From: Halalkalicoccus sp. NIPERK01
GTDB lineage: Archaea > Halobacteriota > Halobacteria > Halobacteriales > Halalkalicoccaceae
DNA: 64,000 nucleotides
Reading direction: 5' to 3'
Assembly: GCF_030287405.1 (NCBI RefSeq)
Contig: NZ_JASVVV010000006.1
Location: 62,001-126,000 of the forward strand
Every line of letters begins with the position of its first letter. Within the stretch, counting starts at the first letter, position 1. This document shows, piece by piece, positions 1-8,530 of the stretch. Made by a program: the position numbers and the translations under genes. The notes beneath the pieces are model-generated. The model was given only the letters and a program-made list of their open reading frames with translations. It made no database searches and was not told the origin of the DNA.

Positions 1-487
1 ACAGCGTCACGGTGATGCCGATCGCGATCGAGGGAATGCTGCCGATGATCTCGACCGCTCCCGAGAGCATCCCACCCACCCCGTTATCGACCTGTTGCTG
101 GTTTTCCTCGTACGCCCGAAGCACGTCGCTCGAGTCGATCGAATAGCCGCTGCTCGCGAGGCGCTGCTGAATCGCCGAGGTGCTCAGCCCCTGTTGGATC
201 AGGGTCTCCGTGAGCTCCGACGCCTGTTGAACCGCGACAAGGAGGACGTAGAGCACCGGAAGGATGAGCGTCAGAAGCGATGCGACGATGAGCGTCAGCG
301 CCGATGCGGTCGAGCCGACGGCGCGCTTGAGCACGTTGTGGAGCGGCGCGAGCGCGTAGGCGAGCACCACGGCGAGCAGGATATACTGGAGGTACGGTAA
401 CATGAGCAGCACCGCGAGAATGCCGCTCGCGAGCGCGATGAGCCCGAGTGCAGACCGTTCGGTGAGTCCGTGGCTCGTTCCGGTCAT
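1..487 (-). CDS. AI-2E family transporter (PerM/UPF0118), N-terminal part
   Basis: This is the first 162 residues of a minus-strand protein that runs off the left edge; the ATG is at 487. It begins MTGTSHGLTERSALG. Two adjacent hydrophobic segments follow (about residues 13-45), then a basic loop, then another long hydrophobic segment (about 58-80). Next comes a polar stretch rich in Gln and Ser, and a new hydrophobic segment starts at the edge. This order is typical of the PerM/AI-2E family of polytopic membrane transporters. Substrates in haloarchaea are unknown, and the AI-2 name reflects one bacterial member only. The rest of the gene, including the conserved C-terminal half, is outside the window. 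Confidence 0.8.
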   Translation of the reverse strand, partial: MTGTSHGLTERSALGLIALASGILAVLLMLPYLQYILLAVVLAYALAPLHNVLKRAVGSTASALTLIVASLLTLILPVLYVLLVAVQQASELTETLIQQGLSTSAIQQRLASSGYSIDSSDVLRAYEENQQQVDNGVGGMLSGAVEIIGSIPSIAIGITVTL

Positions 488-599
488 ACTAGAGCGGTGC
501 CCGTCCTCGGTAAAGAGCGTATGTCGTACATCGCTCGATAGGTTATCTAGTCGACATCCTTCTCGAAGCCACCGACGGGGCGGTAGACGGAGCGGTGAG

Positions 600-1166
600 T
601 CACTGACGGGAACGATACTGCGCGACGACGGCGTCGAGGTCGAGTCGCTCGTGGAGCCAGACGGCGAGTGCGAACGTCCCGACGCCGATCCCGACGCCGA
701 CGAGGGTATCCGAGAAGTAGTGTGTCCCGAGATAGATCCGGGAGACGGCTATCGCTACCGCCAGGACGGCGACGGCGCCGAAGGGTAACACGGAGGAGCG
801 ACGAGCGGTCATCGCGTAGATCGCACCGGCGGCCGCGTGTCCGGACGGTAACGACGAGGTGACCGTTTCGGCCCCGCCGGTCACACAGACCGGGCCCGGG
901 GGGAACGGCCGCTGGATCGTCCACATCATCGTTCCGACGACGACGCCGGCGAGTGCGAGCGCGAGCGTGGCCGAGCGGAGTTCGTCGGTCCACCCGGCGA
1001 GATAGCAGATCCCGAGGAACACGAGCGCCGCGGTGGCCGACCCGAGGCCCGTGACCGACGTCATCGCCTCCGTCAGGAGCGGGGTTCGCACCGCCAGCGT
1101 CAGCTCGACGATCCGGTGGTCGATCCAGACGACGAACTCCAGCAGTTCGGCAAGGACAGCGTCCAT
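600..1166 (-). CDS. Membrane phosphatase, PAP2 family
   Basis: The 188-residue protein has about five or six hydrophobic segments and the three acid-phosphatase motifs of the PAP2 superfamily. They are a degenerate motif 1 (IQRPFPPGP, residues about 104-112), motif 2 PSGHA (about 126-130) and motif 3 SRIYLGTHYFSD (about 159-170). The catalytic His residues of motifs 2 and 3 are present. PAP2 membrane enzymes remove phosphate from lipid phosphates or isoprenoid pyrophosphates at the membrane surface. The exact substrate cannot be read from sequence. It is followed on the same strand by the AI-2E family gene after about 110 bases, which may or may not be co-transcribed. Confidence 0.88.
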   Translation of the reverse strand: MDAVLAELLEFVVWIDHRIVELTLAVRTPLLTEAMTSVTGLGSATAALVFLGICYLAGWTDELRSATLALALAGVVVGTMMWTIQRPFPPGPVCVTGGAETVTSSLPSGHAAAGAIYAMTARRSSVLPFGAVAVLAVAIAVSRIYLGTHYFSDTLVGVGIGVGTFALAVWLHERLDLDAVVAQYRSRQ

Positions 1167-1288
1167 GCCCCGACGCTACGGGCCGTACCGGATTAGTCTC
1201 ACTGATCGGCGCATCAATGCGACAGCGGGCCGAACCGGCGCGTTACTCGGGCCCATAGAGATGTGGAGGTCCAAACGCGCGGTCACGG

Positions 1289-1675
1289 CTATCGGCGCAA
1301 CAGGACCACCAACACGGCGAGGAGGACGACCTGCGCGACCTTGTCGACGGCGTCCAGCGTGCCCATGTCGGCGGGAAAGGACTTTCCCATTCCCACGAAG
1401 TTGACCCAGTACCAGAGGACGATCTGGACCAGTACGAACGGGATGCCGACGGCGTAGACCGCTCTCCGGTGGAAGTCGACGAGCACGAGGGCGACGGCCC
1501 CGACGAAGCCGAGGCCGGCGAGGACGAAACTGATACCGAGCGTCGACGGGAAGAACCACGCCCCGATCAGGAGGTGCACGCCCGCCGAGACGAGGGCGCA
1601 GAGGATGCCGAGCCAGTGGAGGCCGTCTAGCGTGTCGATGCCGAGCGCCATCCCGCGGGTCTCTGTCGTGCTCAT
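1289..1675 (-). CDS. Small four-helix membrane protein (haloarchaeal, DUF7475-like)
   Basis: This 128-residue protein starts at the ATG at 1675 (MSTTETRG). A longer upstream reading exists, but it adds a non-acidic, non-hydrophobic tail that looks untranslated. Four hydrophobic segments lie at about residues 16-36, 42-62, 70-90 and 105-126. Between them is a conserved-looking aromatic patch, VLWYWVNF. It resembles a widespread haloarchaeal membrane family that I recall as DUF7475; that name is from memory and unverified. No function is known. The PAP2 gene lies about 120 bases downstream on the same strand. Confidence 0.7.
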   Translation of the reverse strand: MSTTETRGMALGIDTLDGLHWLGILCALVSAGVHLLIGAWFFPSTLGISFVLAGLGFVGAVALVLVDFHRRAVYAVGIPFVLVQIVLWYWVNFVGMGKSFPADMGTLDAVDKVAQVVLLAVLVVLLRR

Positions 1676-1911
1676 ACCCCCCACCACGGGATGGGGCCAC
1701 ATAGGTACTGTCAACGTACCGCTCGACGTCGGGATCGTGTACCGAGGCACTGCGCTCACGGTCACGGTCGGAGAATCGACCATTCATTCGGTAGTTTCGC
1801 GTGCTCGTACCACCGTCGTTCACGCCGTGACCGTGCGGGTACACCGGCCCGGACGTCCGCCGGATCTCGCGACACACCCATCCCCTCGGTCATCGACGGC
1901 TACCTAGACCG

Positions 1912-1922
1912 TACGCTTAATC
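1912..1922 (+). promoter_or_regulatory. TATA box for the MFS transporter gene
   Basis: The A/T-rich run acgcttaat lies 25-34 bases before the GTG at 1946. This is the spacing expected for leaderless transcription in haloarchaea, and it supports the GTG rather than the further upstream ATG codons as the start. Confidence 0.5.
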
Positions 1923-1945
1923 ACGATCTCCGTGTAGCGGACGCC

Positions 1946-3190
1946 GTGGACGACAACGACCGCTCCATCGTCGGCTTCGTCATGATCGGCCACATGATGG
2001 TGCACACCTACGAGCTATCGATCCCGATTCTCATGACGATCTGGCTGCTGGAGTTCGGAACGACGGCGGCGGTGCTGGGCGTCGCGGTCGCCGTCGGGTA
2101 CGGGCTCTTCGGGATCGGCGCCCTGCCGGGTGGCCTTCTCGTCGACCGGTTTGGCTCACGGATCCTCATCAGCGCGTGTCTCGCCGGGATGGGACTCGCA
2201 TTTCTCGCGTTGAGCGTCGCGCCGGGTGTCGGTGGGATCACGATCGCGCTGGCGCTCTGGGGCACCGCGGCGAGCGTCTATCATCCCGCAGGGCTCACGC
2301 TCATCAGCAACGGGGTCGAAGCACGCGGGCAGGGGTTCGCCTATCACGGCATGGCCGGCAACGTCGGCATCGCTGGCGGCCCGCTCGTGACCGCGGTCTG
2401 TCTGCTCGCGTTCGACTGGCGAATCGTGACGGCCGCCCTCGCGCTTCCAGCGGTCGTCGCTGCGGTCGTCGGGATGATCATCGAGTTCGATTCGACCGCC
2501 GCGGTCGACCTGACCGCTGACGCGGACACGCGGGGGCTCCCGACGTCGGTCGGCGAGTTCGTCGGCGAGACACGGCGCCTCTTCACCTTCGGGTTCCTCC
2601 TGCTGTTCATCATCGTGTCGCTCAACGGCCTGTACTACCGCGGGGTCCTCACCTTCCTACCGAACCTCCTCGGTGAGTTCCTGACGACGGCGATCGGTGA
2701 CGTCCGACCCGGGCTGTTCGCCCCCGACAGCCCACTCGCCGAGGAGTTCGACCTCTCCCAGTACCTTTACGCCGGCCTGCTCACGGTCGGCATCGGGGGC
2801 CAGTATCTGGGCGGTCGCCTCACGGATCTGATCGAGCCGGATCGAGGGTTGGCCATTATGGCGCCCGTCTTGGCCGGTATCGCGGTGCTGTTCGTGCCAG
2901 CTGCTCAAACGGATCTCTGGGGGTTGCTGGTCGTCAGTTTCGTCCTCGGGTTCGCCTTGTTCGCGGTGCAGCCACTCACGCAGGCGACGATCGCGAAGTA
3001 CTCCCGGCCGGAATCGAGGGGGCTTTCCTTCGGGTATACGTATCTCGCCATCTTCGGGATCGGGGCCCTCGGAGCGGCGATCGTCGGAACGGTCCTCACG
3101 TACGCGTCCGTCTCGGTGATGTTCCTCGTGCTTGCAGGGTTTACGGCGACCAGCGGTGGGATCGCCATCTGGCTCGTAACCCGCCAGTAG
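1946..3190 (+). CDS. Major facilitator superfamily transporter
   Basis: The product is a 414-residue polytopic membrane protein. The GTG at 1946 is chosen because a TATA box sits about 28 bases upstream, because the length matches the usual 400-residue MFS, and because the upstream reading is Arg/Ser-rich and not haloarchaeal in character. About twelve hydrophobic segments are visible. After TM2 there is a short loop LLVDRFGSR, matching the MFS motif A position (G-x-x-x-D-R-x-G-R). A central hydrophilic loop precedes TM7. The substrate is unknown. There are no obvious operon partners, and the next gene is convergent. Confidence 0.85.
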   Translation: MDDNDRSIVGFVMIGHMMVHTYELSIPILMTIWLLEFGTTAAVLGVAVAVGYGLFGIGALPGGLLVDRFGSRILISACLAGMGLAFLALSVAPGVGGITIALALWGTAASVYHPAGLTLISNGVEARGQGFAYHGMAGNVGIAGGPLVTAVCLLAFDWRIVTAALALPAVVAAVVGMIIEFDSTAAVDLTADADTRGLPTSVGEFVGETRRLFTFGFLLLFIIVSLNGLYYRGVLTFLPNLLGEFLTTAIGDVRPGLFAPDSPLAEEFDLSQYLYAGLLTVGIGGQYLGGRLTDLIEPDRGLAIMAPVLAGIAVLFVPAAQTDLWGLLVVSFVLGFALFAVQPLTQATIAKYSRPESRGLSFGYTYLAIFGIGALGAAIVGTVLTYASVSVMFLVLAGFTATSGGIAIWLVTRQ

Positions 3191-3271
3191 GACCCGAGCG
3201 ATCCCTCGAGAACGGCCGGCCCATTGCAACCCTGATCGAGCCCGCTGCGATCCGCCGGTGAACAGCGGGCC

Positions 3272-4132
3272 TCACGCGTTTCGGTTTCGTGTAGCGGTGT
3301 AGCGAACGGTCACGAGCGGCAGTCCGAGAACGTAGATCCGCTGGTCCGCGAGGACGGCAGCCTCGTTTCGATCGCCATCGTCTGCGGGCGTGTCGCGGTG
3401 TGCCGGTGACACGCGAAAGCGCTGGCTGGCCGGGAGCCTGAACGCCCCCACGCCCGTGTGAAGATACAGCCCCCCGTCGGGACAGTCGGTCGTCAGTGCA
3501 ACCCCGTCTCCGTAGTGGTCCAGTCGGAGGACGGTCGCGAGGTTCGCACCCGGAAGCGGAACCGCAATATTGACGAATCGCTCGTCGTCTTCCACGTAGC
3601 TAGCGTAGATAGCCACGAACACCCCCTCCCCGGTATCGTCGTCGGTTCGAACCCACACTCGTGGCTCGTCCCGTGGATCGGTCGACGCCGCCGGCTCGGC
3701 CAGCGCGAACAGCTCGCTAGAGACACGCTTCGCATCGCCGCCGGGACCCGGGAGGTTCAGTTGTTCGATTCGACTCGTCCACCGACTAGCGACGCGCGCA
3801 CCGAGCGAGTAGGGGAAATGCCACGTCGCGGTGACCGTCATCTCGAAGGCGGCCGTCTGCTCGTAGAGGGCGCGGACGTCGGGGTGAACGACCTCGGGGT
3901 CGAACCCGGGGCGGGCGTAGCTCTCGAGCGACGCCATTTCGCCGTCGACGCGGTCGCCACGGACCCCGTTGCGCTCCGGCCACGTCGGATCGATATGCCG
4001 ATCGCCGCGAAGGGACGAAAGCGGGATAGCACGGGCGCGACGGTGCGCCGATCGAAGCGCATGACCAGCAGCGAGACCGAGGCACCCGAGACCGAACGCC
4101 ACGGCCCGAACCGACGGCTTGGACACGGTCAT
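3272..4132 (-). CDS. Uncharacterised haloarchaeal protein with N-terminal membrane anchor
   Basis: This 286-residue protein has one hydrophobic segment near the N-terminus (about residues 8-26) followed by an Arg-rich stretch. It is therefore probably anchored in the membrane. The rest is soluble and acidic, with a WHFPYSLGARVASRW patch around residues 103-117 and a predicted beta-rich second half. I do not recognise the family. It resembles hypothetical haloarchaeal proteins that pair one membrane anchor with a cytoplasmic domain. It is convergent with the MFS gene and stands alone. Confidence 0.65.
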   Translation of the reverse strand: MTVSKPSVRAVAFGLGCLGLAAGHALRSAHRRARAIPLSSLRGDRHIDPTWPERNGVRGDRVDGEMASLESYARPGFDPEVVHPDVRALYEQTAAFEMTVTATWHFPYSLGARVASRWTSRIEQLNLPGPGGDAKRVSSELFALAEPAASTDPRDEPRVWVRTDDDTGEGVFVAIYASYVEDDERFVNIAVPLPGANLATVLRLDHYGDGVALTTDCPDGGLYLHTGVGAFRLPASQRFRVSPAHRDTPADDGDRNEAAVLADQRIYVLGLPLVTVRYTATRNRNA

Positions 4133-4283
4133 AGTACCACCTATTCGGAGTTAAGCCCCTGGTTTCCGGGGCTCGTCGAGGGTTCCAAACCGGTTCCGAT
4201 CGCACGTTCACGGACGGCGAGAACTCAGCTGACGAACTCCGGACGGAGGCGCAAAAACGGCCCTCGACGAGGACGGACCCGGA

Positions 4284-4526
4284 ATGTACGCCGAAGCGGA
4301 TCTCCTTCTCGCACTCGTCAGGGACGACGATTGGCGTGGCGATGCCACCGAGGCGGTCTCTCGAGAGCAGCGGGACGGACTGTGGACATCGCGGTTCGCA
4401 CTTATTGAACGGTTCTCGGTCGCGTATCGCGAGGATCAAGCCGTGCGTGGAGTGAATCGCCGAGCGATACGACTCGTTTCCGCGGTCGCGATCAACGATC
4501 AATCGACGTGCCCAGACGGCGGCTGA
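4284..4526 (+). pseudogene. PIN-domain toxin (VapC type) fragment
   Basis: The first 48 or so residues (MYAEADLLLALVRDDDW onward, with the first PIN acidic residue in YAEAD, then WTSRFALIE) match the N-terminus of a common haloarchaeal PIN-domain protein. After about residue 50 the reading loses similarity and ends at residue 80. A full PIN domain needs about 130 residues and two or three more conserved acidic residues, which are absent. This is therefore a truncated remnant. No antitoxin gene remains directly upstream. It is followed by an integrase remnant, suggesting decay of a mobile element. Confidence 0.55.
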
Positions 4527-4743
4527 GGCCGCTGATCTCCACGGGCGGGTGTATCCGCATTGTCGACGAGCGACGGCCGCCAGTTACCACGCCTACCAGG
4601 GCGGTGCACCCGTACTACTCCAATCGCTGATGGGGCGGAGCGATCTCGCCACGGCACAAAGGTATCCCCGGATCTCGGGGACAGCCACAACTGACGCGCT
4701 CCTGGAGACGCGTCATCTAACTCCTCGCCACCGGACTGACTAG
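4516..4743 (+). pseudogene. Tyrosine recombinase (integrase) C-terminal remnant
   Basis: Read in frame from about 4516, the sequence contains PHCRRATAASYHAYQGGAP followed by LLQSLMGRSDLATAQRYPRIS. This matches the end of the catalytic domain of XerCD-like archaeal integrases: the H-x-x-R region and then the G-[HR]-S...Y block. The Tyr in AQRY is at the position of the nucleophile. Only about 75 residues survive, with no N-terminal half and no credible start. It probably marks the edge of an old integrated element; the PIN fragment is just upstream. Confidence 0.55.
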
Positions 4744-4978
4744 CGAGTAGGTGATTGATAGTACGCGATATGTGGCTGATTCCGGCGTTCACGTGGGGAG
4801 GAGCCGTGGTCAATACGACGGTTGCTGCGTCGCCGTCCGCGGGTGTTGATAACTCGGTCGGGGAACGAGGTGAGCGGAGATACCGACTTGCAGACACCGC
4901 AAGGACGTCAATGGCTGCAAGACCGTCACTACATAGCTATCTAACCTTTCGTGCCGCATTCTGGTCTGGGTGAGATCG

Positions 4979-6373
4979 ATGGCAATCGAAGATCCACTAA
5001 ACAAAACGGAATACGAAACGCTCTCCCAGGGAATCCACGGCGGGGTACTCCGGCCTGGAGGCGACGGCTATGACGACGCCCGGACGATCTGGAACGCGAT
5101 GATTGACCGGAAGCCAGCCATCATCGTCCGTCCTACTGGGGCGGCCGATGTGATCACTGCGGTCGATTTCGCCCGCGAACACGACCTCCCCCTCGCTGTC
5201 AAAGGTGGTGGCCACAACGTCGCCGGCAGCGCCGTCTGTGACGATGGCCTCATGATCGACCTGTCGCCGATGTCGTCGGTGCGGGTCGATCCCGCAGCAC
5301 AAATCGCCCGTGTCGGGCCCGGGGCGACGATGGCCGACCTCGACCACGAAGCGCAGGCCTTCGGCCTCGCCACGCCCGGCGGCGTCATCTCGACTACGGG
5401 TGTCGCTGGAATCACGCTTGGAGGTGGACTCGGTTGGCTCAGCCGCAAATACGGCTTGACGGTCGACAATCTCCGATCGGTCGATGTCGTCACTGTAGAC
5501 GGGGAAGTAATAACCGCAAGCGAAGACGAGAATGTGGACCTCTTCTGGGCGATCCGCGGTGGGGGCGGTAACTTCGGGATCGTCACGTCGTTCGAGTTCG
5601 ACCTCCACGAGATCGGCCGGAACGTGCTCTTCGGTCCGATCGTCTACCCGTACGAGGATGCCCCTGACGTCCTCGCCCACTACCAGGAATTCACCCGGGA
5701 CGCACCGCGGGACTGCTGCGTCTGGGCGAACAGTGTGGCGGCACCGCCGCTCCCGTTCCTTCCGGACGACGTCCACGGCACCACGGTCCTGATACTCGTC
5801 CTGTTTTACACTGGCGACCTCGAAAAGGGCAAGACAGTACTCGAACCGCTCCGTGAGTACGGCGATCCCATCGCCGACGCCGTGGCGCCGACTCGCTATA
5901 CGGAGGCCCAACGCATGCTGGATGACCTGTACGTAGAGGGGGCTCGGAACTACTGGAAGGCGCCTAATTTCACGGAATGCACCGAGAAGACGATCGACAC
6001 CATCACCGAATACGCGGACCGATTCCCGACACCGTACTCCGAAATCCTCATCCACCAGGTCGGAGGCGCCGTCAACGACGTCAAGTCGGATGCGACCGCA
6101 TATCCGCATCGGGACACGGAATTCATCGTGACTGTTGCCGCGCGCTGGGAGGATCCGGCGAGAGACGACGAATGTATCGCATGGGTACGGGAGTGCCACG
6201 ATGCTCTTGCCGACGGTGCGACCGGCGGGACATACGCGAACTTCGAGGGCGATCGCGAAGGCCGTGAGCAGAACGCCTACGGCGAGAACTACGATCGGCT
6301 CGCCGAGCTGAAAAGCAAGTACGACCCGAAGAACGTCTTCCGGCTGAATCAAAACGTGAAACCAGCAGACTAG
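4979..6373 (+). CDS. FAD-dependent oxidase of the berberine-bridge/VAO family
   Basis: The 464-residue enzyme starts at MAIEDPL; an ATG three codons upstream is also possible. Residues about 45-185 form the FAD_binding_4 (PCMH) domain. It contains KGGGHNVAG, whose His is the usual 8-alpha covalent FAD attachment site. The second attachment site used by bicovalent members (a Cys) is replaced by TTGVAGIT, so attachment is probably through one bond only. The C-terminal motif around NVFRLNQNV is the BBE domain. Such enzymes oxidise alcohols, sugars or alkaloids with oxygen as acceptor. The substrate is unknown here, and the gene stands alone. Confidence 0.87.
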   Translation: MAIEDPLNKTEYETLSQGIHGGVLRPGGDGYDDARTIWNAMIDRKPAIIVRPTGAADVITAVDFAREHDLPLAVKGGGHNVAGSAVCDDGLMIDLSPMSSVRVDPAAQIARVGPGATMADLDHEAQAFGLATPGGVISTTGVAGITLGGGLGWLSRKYGLTVDNLRSVDVVTVDGEVITASEDENVDLFWAIRGGGGNFGIVTSFEFDLHEIGRNVLFGPIVYPYEDAPDVLAHYQEFTRDAPRDCCVWANSVAAPPLPFLPDDVHGTTVLILVLFYTGDLEKGKTVLEPLREYGDPIADAVAPTRYTEAQRMLDDLYVEGARNYWKAPNFTECTEKTIDTITEYADRFPTPYSEILIHQVGGAVNDVKSDATAYPHRDTEFIVTVAARWEDPARDDECIAWVRECHDALADGATGGTYANFEGDREGREQNAYGENYDRLAELKSKYDPKNVFRLNQNVKPAD

Positions 6374-6935
6374 AAGGGAACTGGTAGAGATCTACGCTCT
6401 ATCTGCACGTCGATTCTGTCGGAATTTGTGCTACCCACTCCGTAGATGAAGCGATGAACTCGGGAAATGCGGCCTGAAGCCCACTAAGAATTCGGGCGTC
6501 ATCGAGAGACCGCTCTCATACACCCTGTTCGAACACCTCGTCGAGACCCTTCGGATGCTCACAGTCGACTACCTCGTCTTCGTCGAGTGTCTCGTTCCCT
6601 TGATCGTCGATCTCCGGCGGCAGAGGGTGAATTTCGGTCTCCTCCAAGGCCCCGTCGTATTGGATTCGAATCCGTCGTGGTGGCTGGTTCTCGAGCAGTC
6701 AACACGTGCTGGATCCACCTCCGTATTTAGCACACCATCTCTGACACTAATTCATAGGGATATTGTAGAAGTTCATAGATTTCCTCACTCGGAATCAAGG
6801 GATTGAGTCGGTCGATGGACCACAGGAGTTTCCGATTGGCTACGATAATCCCTATCAGTAGTTCGATCTGAATCCGACGAATACACGGCGCGTATCGTCA
6901 CCGTTCTGGATGCACGAAAACGGTGAGCGGAGTCG
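6374..6935. other. Region without an intact gene; short acidic gene remnant on minus strand
   Basis: Only one coding-like stretch is seen. On the minus strand from about 6692 down to a stop at 6516-6518, the reading gives LENQPPRRIRIQYDGALEE and continues acidic to DEVFEQGV. Composition is typical of haloarchaeal protein, but an in-frame stop lies just upstream of it and no ATG or GTG start is present. It is probably the tail of a lost gene. Nothing recognisable lies in 6720-6935. Confidence 0.35.
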
Positions 6936-7166
6936 TTACGATACTGTGATGTACGTCTTCGTAGTCCCGACACCCTCGATTTCTTGAAGCTGCGACGTGA
7001 TTGTCGGGAGCAGATCGGAGAGTTCCTCCGTTTCGACTTCGACGATGACGTCATATTCACCGGCGATGGCGTGTGCTTCGATTACACCGTCGATCTTGGT
7101 GGCCTCCGGGAGAATAGCCGGAGTGGTCCCCGCTGCGGTGATCACCATGACGTATGCCTTGACCAT
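6936..7166 (-). CDS. Stand-alone Lrp/AsnC ligand-binding (RAM) domain protein
   Basis: The 76-residue protein begins MVKAYVMVITAAG; a start eight codons upstream is possible but less likely. It is a single alpha-beta RAM/ACT-like domain with the pattern (I/V)...G.YD(V/I)(I/V)VEV at residues about 35-45 and an ending VGTTKTYI(T/V). Full Lrp regulators carry an N-terminal HTH of about 60 residues, which is absent. Stand-alone RAM proteins are common in haloarchaea; they are thought to bind amino acids or similar ligands and to pair with full regulators. No neighbour suggests the ligand. Confidence 0.8.
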   Translation of the reverse strand: MVKAYVMVITAAGTTPAILPEATKIDGVIEAHAIAGEYDVIVEVETEELSDLLPTITSQLQEIEGVGTTKTYITVS

Positions 7167-7199
7167 GGATGATATATGTTCCCAATCCACATCAATAGT

Positions 7200-7889
7200 G
7201 AACCGAATGCGACGAATCCGATCGATCAGTTCTCTGCAGTCAGCAGACCGTTCTCGACTATACGACTAGGTTGTACTCCGGCAGGGTACAATCATCTCTG
7301 ACCTTCTCACCTCGTGGACCGTCTCTGTGCCCCGAAGTCGCAGAACTGCGCGATACGACACACGGTATCAGGACCTCCACGGTGCTGCGGCAACGACGTT
7401 CTCGGTGCTCGCGATCACTACACGATCGGTCTACGGCTTGGGCTGGCGGTCGAATGTCAGTCCTGACTCCGTGACACGGTGCGTGTTCCTCTCAACGCGG
7501 GAATGGAGTGATGCGTCAGGGCGGTGGGATAGTCCGCCCGCCTGCTCGCGTTTCGCGGTCACATGGATCTCTGATCTCTGGCGTGGTCGTCTCGACCCTA
7601 TGAGCATTCGCAGGACGCCTCGAAGCCCGCCGAGCACGAATTCCCGCTTGTAGCCCCAAATCGACTGCGGCCTTGCCGACGTGGTACTGGCGATCGGTTA
7701 ACGCTCCGAGCGTTCCCGGTACGCACGTTTGGTAGTTACCGACAGAGCGAACCCCGGTTGGAGCTTCCTCCGAAAGCCCCGAGGGAACGCCTTCAACAGC
7801 GGGATCGGGCCGACGATTTCAGACACTGATCTGTTTTCACTCGGTGACTATATCACGTGGCACGTTATCATATATCGTAGTGTTCACCA
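7200..7889. other. About 690 bases with no gene recognised
   Basis: Short open readings exist on both strands but none has a convincing start, length or known motif. On the minus strand a 42-codon GTG reading (about 7826 down to about 7698) is coding-like but unassigned. The last 60 bases are A/T-rich (around 7835-7880) and probably hold the promoter of the next gene. Confidence 0.4.
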
Positions 7890-8501
7890 ATGACACGAGA
7901 ATGGACCATCAAGGGGGACTACGTCGAGGCCTGCAACTGCGACGTCGCATGCCAGTGCGTATGGCTAGAGCCGCCGGACGACGACGTCTGTAACGTCTCG
8001 TTAGCGTGGCACATCGAGGAGGGGAACTACGGCGACGTCGATCTGAACGGACTGGACGTCGGTATGCTCATCTCGACCGAGGAGGGCGTCATGTTCGGCC
8101 CCGAAACGGAGTGGGACGTCGTGCTACTCGTCGACGAGACGGCCGACGACGACCAGCACGCGGCTATCGAGGACATCTACTTCGGCCGCGCCGGCGGGAT
8201 CTGGGCGCCCGTCGCCGACACGCACGTCAGGTCCGCCGACGTCGCGACCGTTCCGATCAGCTTCTCGCGGGACGGATCGGACTTCTCCGTCGAGATCGGG
8301 GACGTCCTCCAAATGGACGCGAGCGGCGCGGTCGGGTTCAACGAGGAGGTCGGCACGATCTCACCCCACCCGCTGACGAAGAGCCACGAGGTCCAGACCG
8401 GCAAGTCGACGACGGCCACCGTCTCCTACGACGACCGGTTCACGTGGGACGTCTCGGGGAACAACGCCTACCTCGGCGACTTCGAGCTGGCGAACGCCTG
8501 A
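7890..8501 (+). CDS. DUF1326 domain protein
   Basis: This is a 203-residue acidic protein whose N-terminus, GDYVEACNCDVACQC, carries the Cys cluster typical of DUF1326 (C-x-C-x-x-x-C-x-C). The family is found in bacteria and archaea and is often next to DUF2182 membrane proteins, exactly as here (29 bases apart). The Cys cluster suggests metal binding, but no reaction is established. There is no signal peptide. It is probably co-transcribed with the next gene. Confidence 0.88.
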   Translation: MTREWTIKGDYVEACNCDVACQCVWLEPPDDDVCNVSLAWHIEEGNYGDVDLNGLDVGMLISTEEGVMFGPETEWDVVLLVDETADDDQHAAIEDIYFGRAGGIWAPVADTHVRSADVATVPISFSRDGSDFSVEIGDVLQMDASGAVGFNEEVGTISPHPLTKSHEVQTGKSTTATVSYDDRFTWDVSGNNAYLGDFELANA

Positions 8502-8530
8502 CGACGGAACACCGATTCAGACGATCAGAG

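Noticed and set aside
1676-1783. 36-codon N-terminal extension of the small membrane protein
   Set aside because: Not hydrophobic or acidic, and the internal ATG gives a clean membrane protein start.
4997-6352. 451-codon antisense reading over the FAD oxidase
   Set aside because: Shadow; no domain, no promoter, and the plus-strand enzyme is clear.
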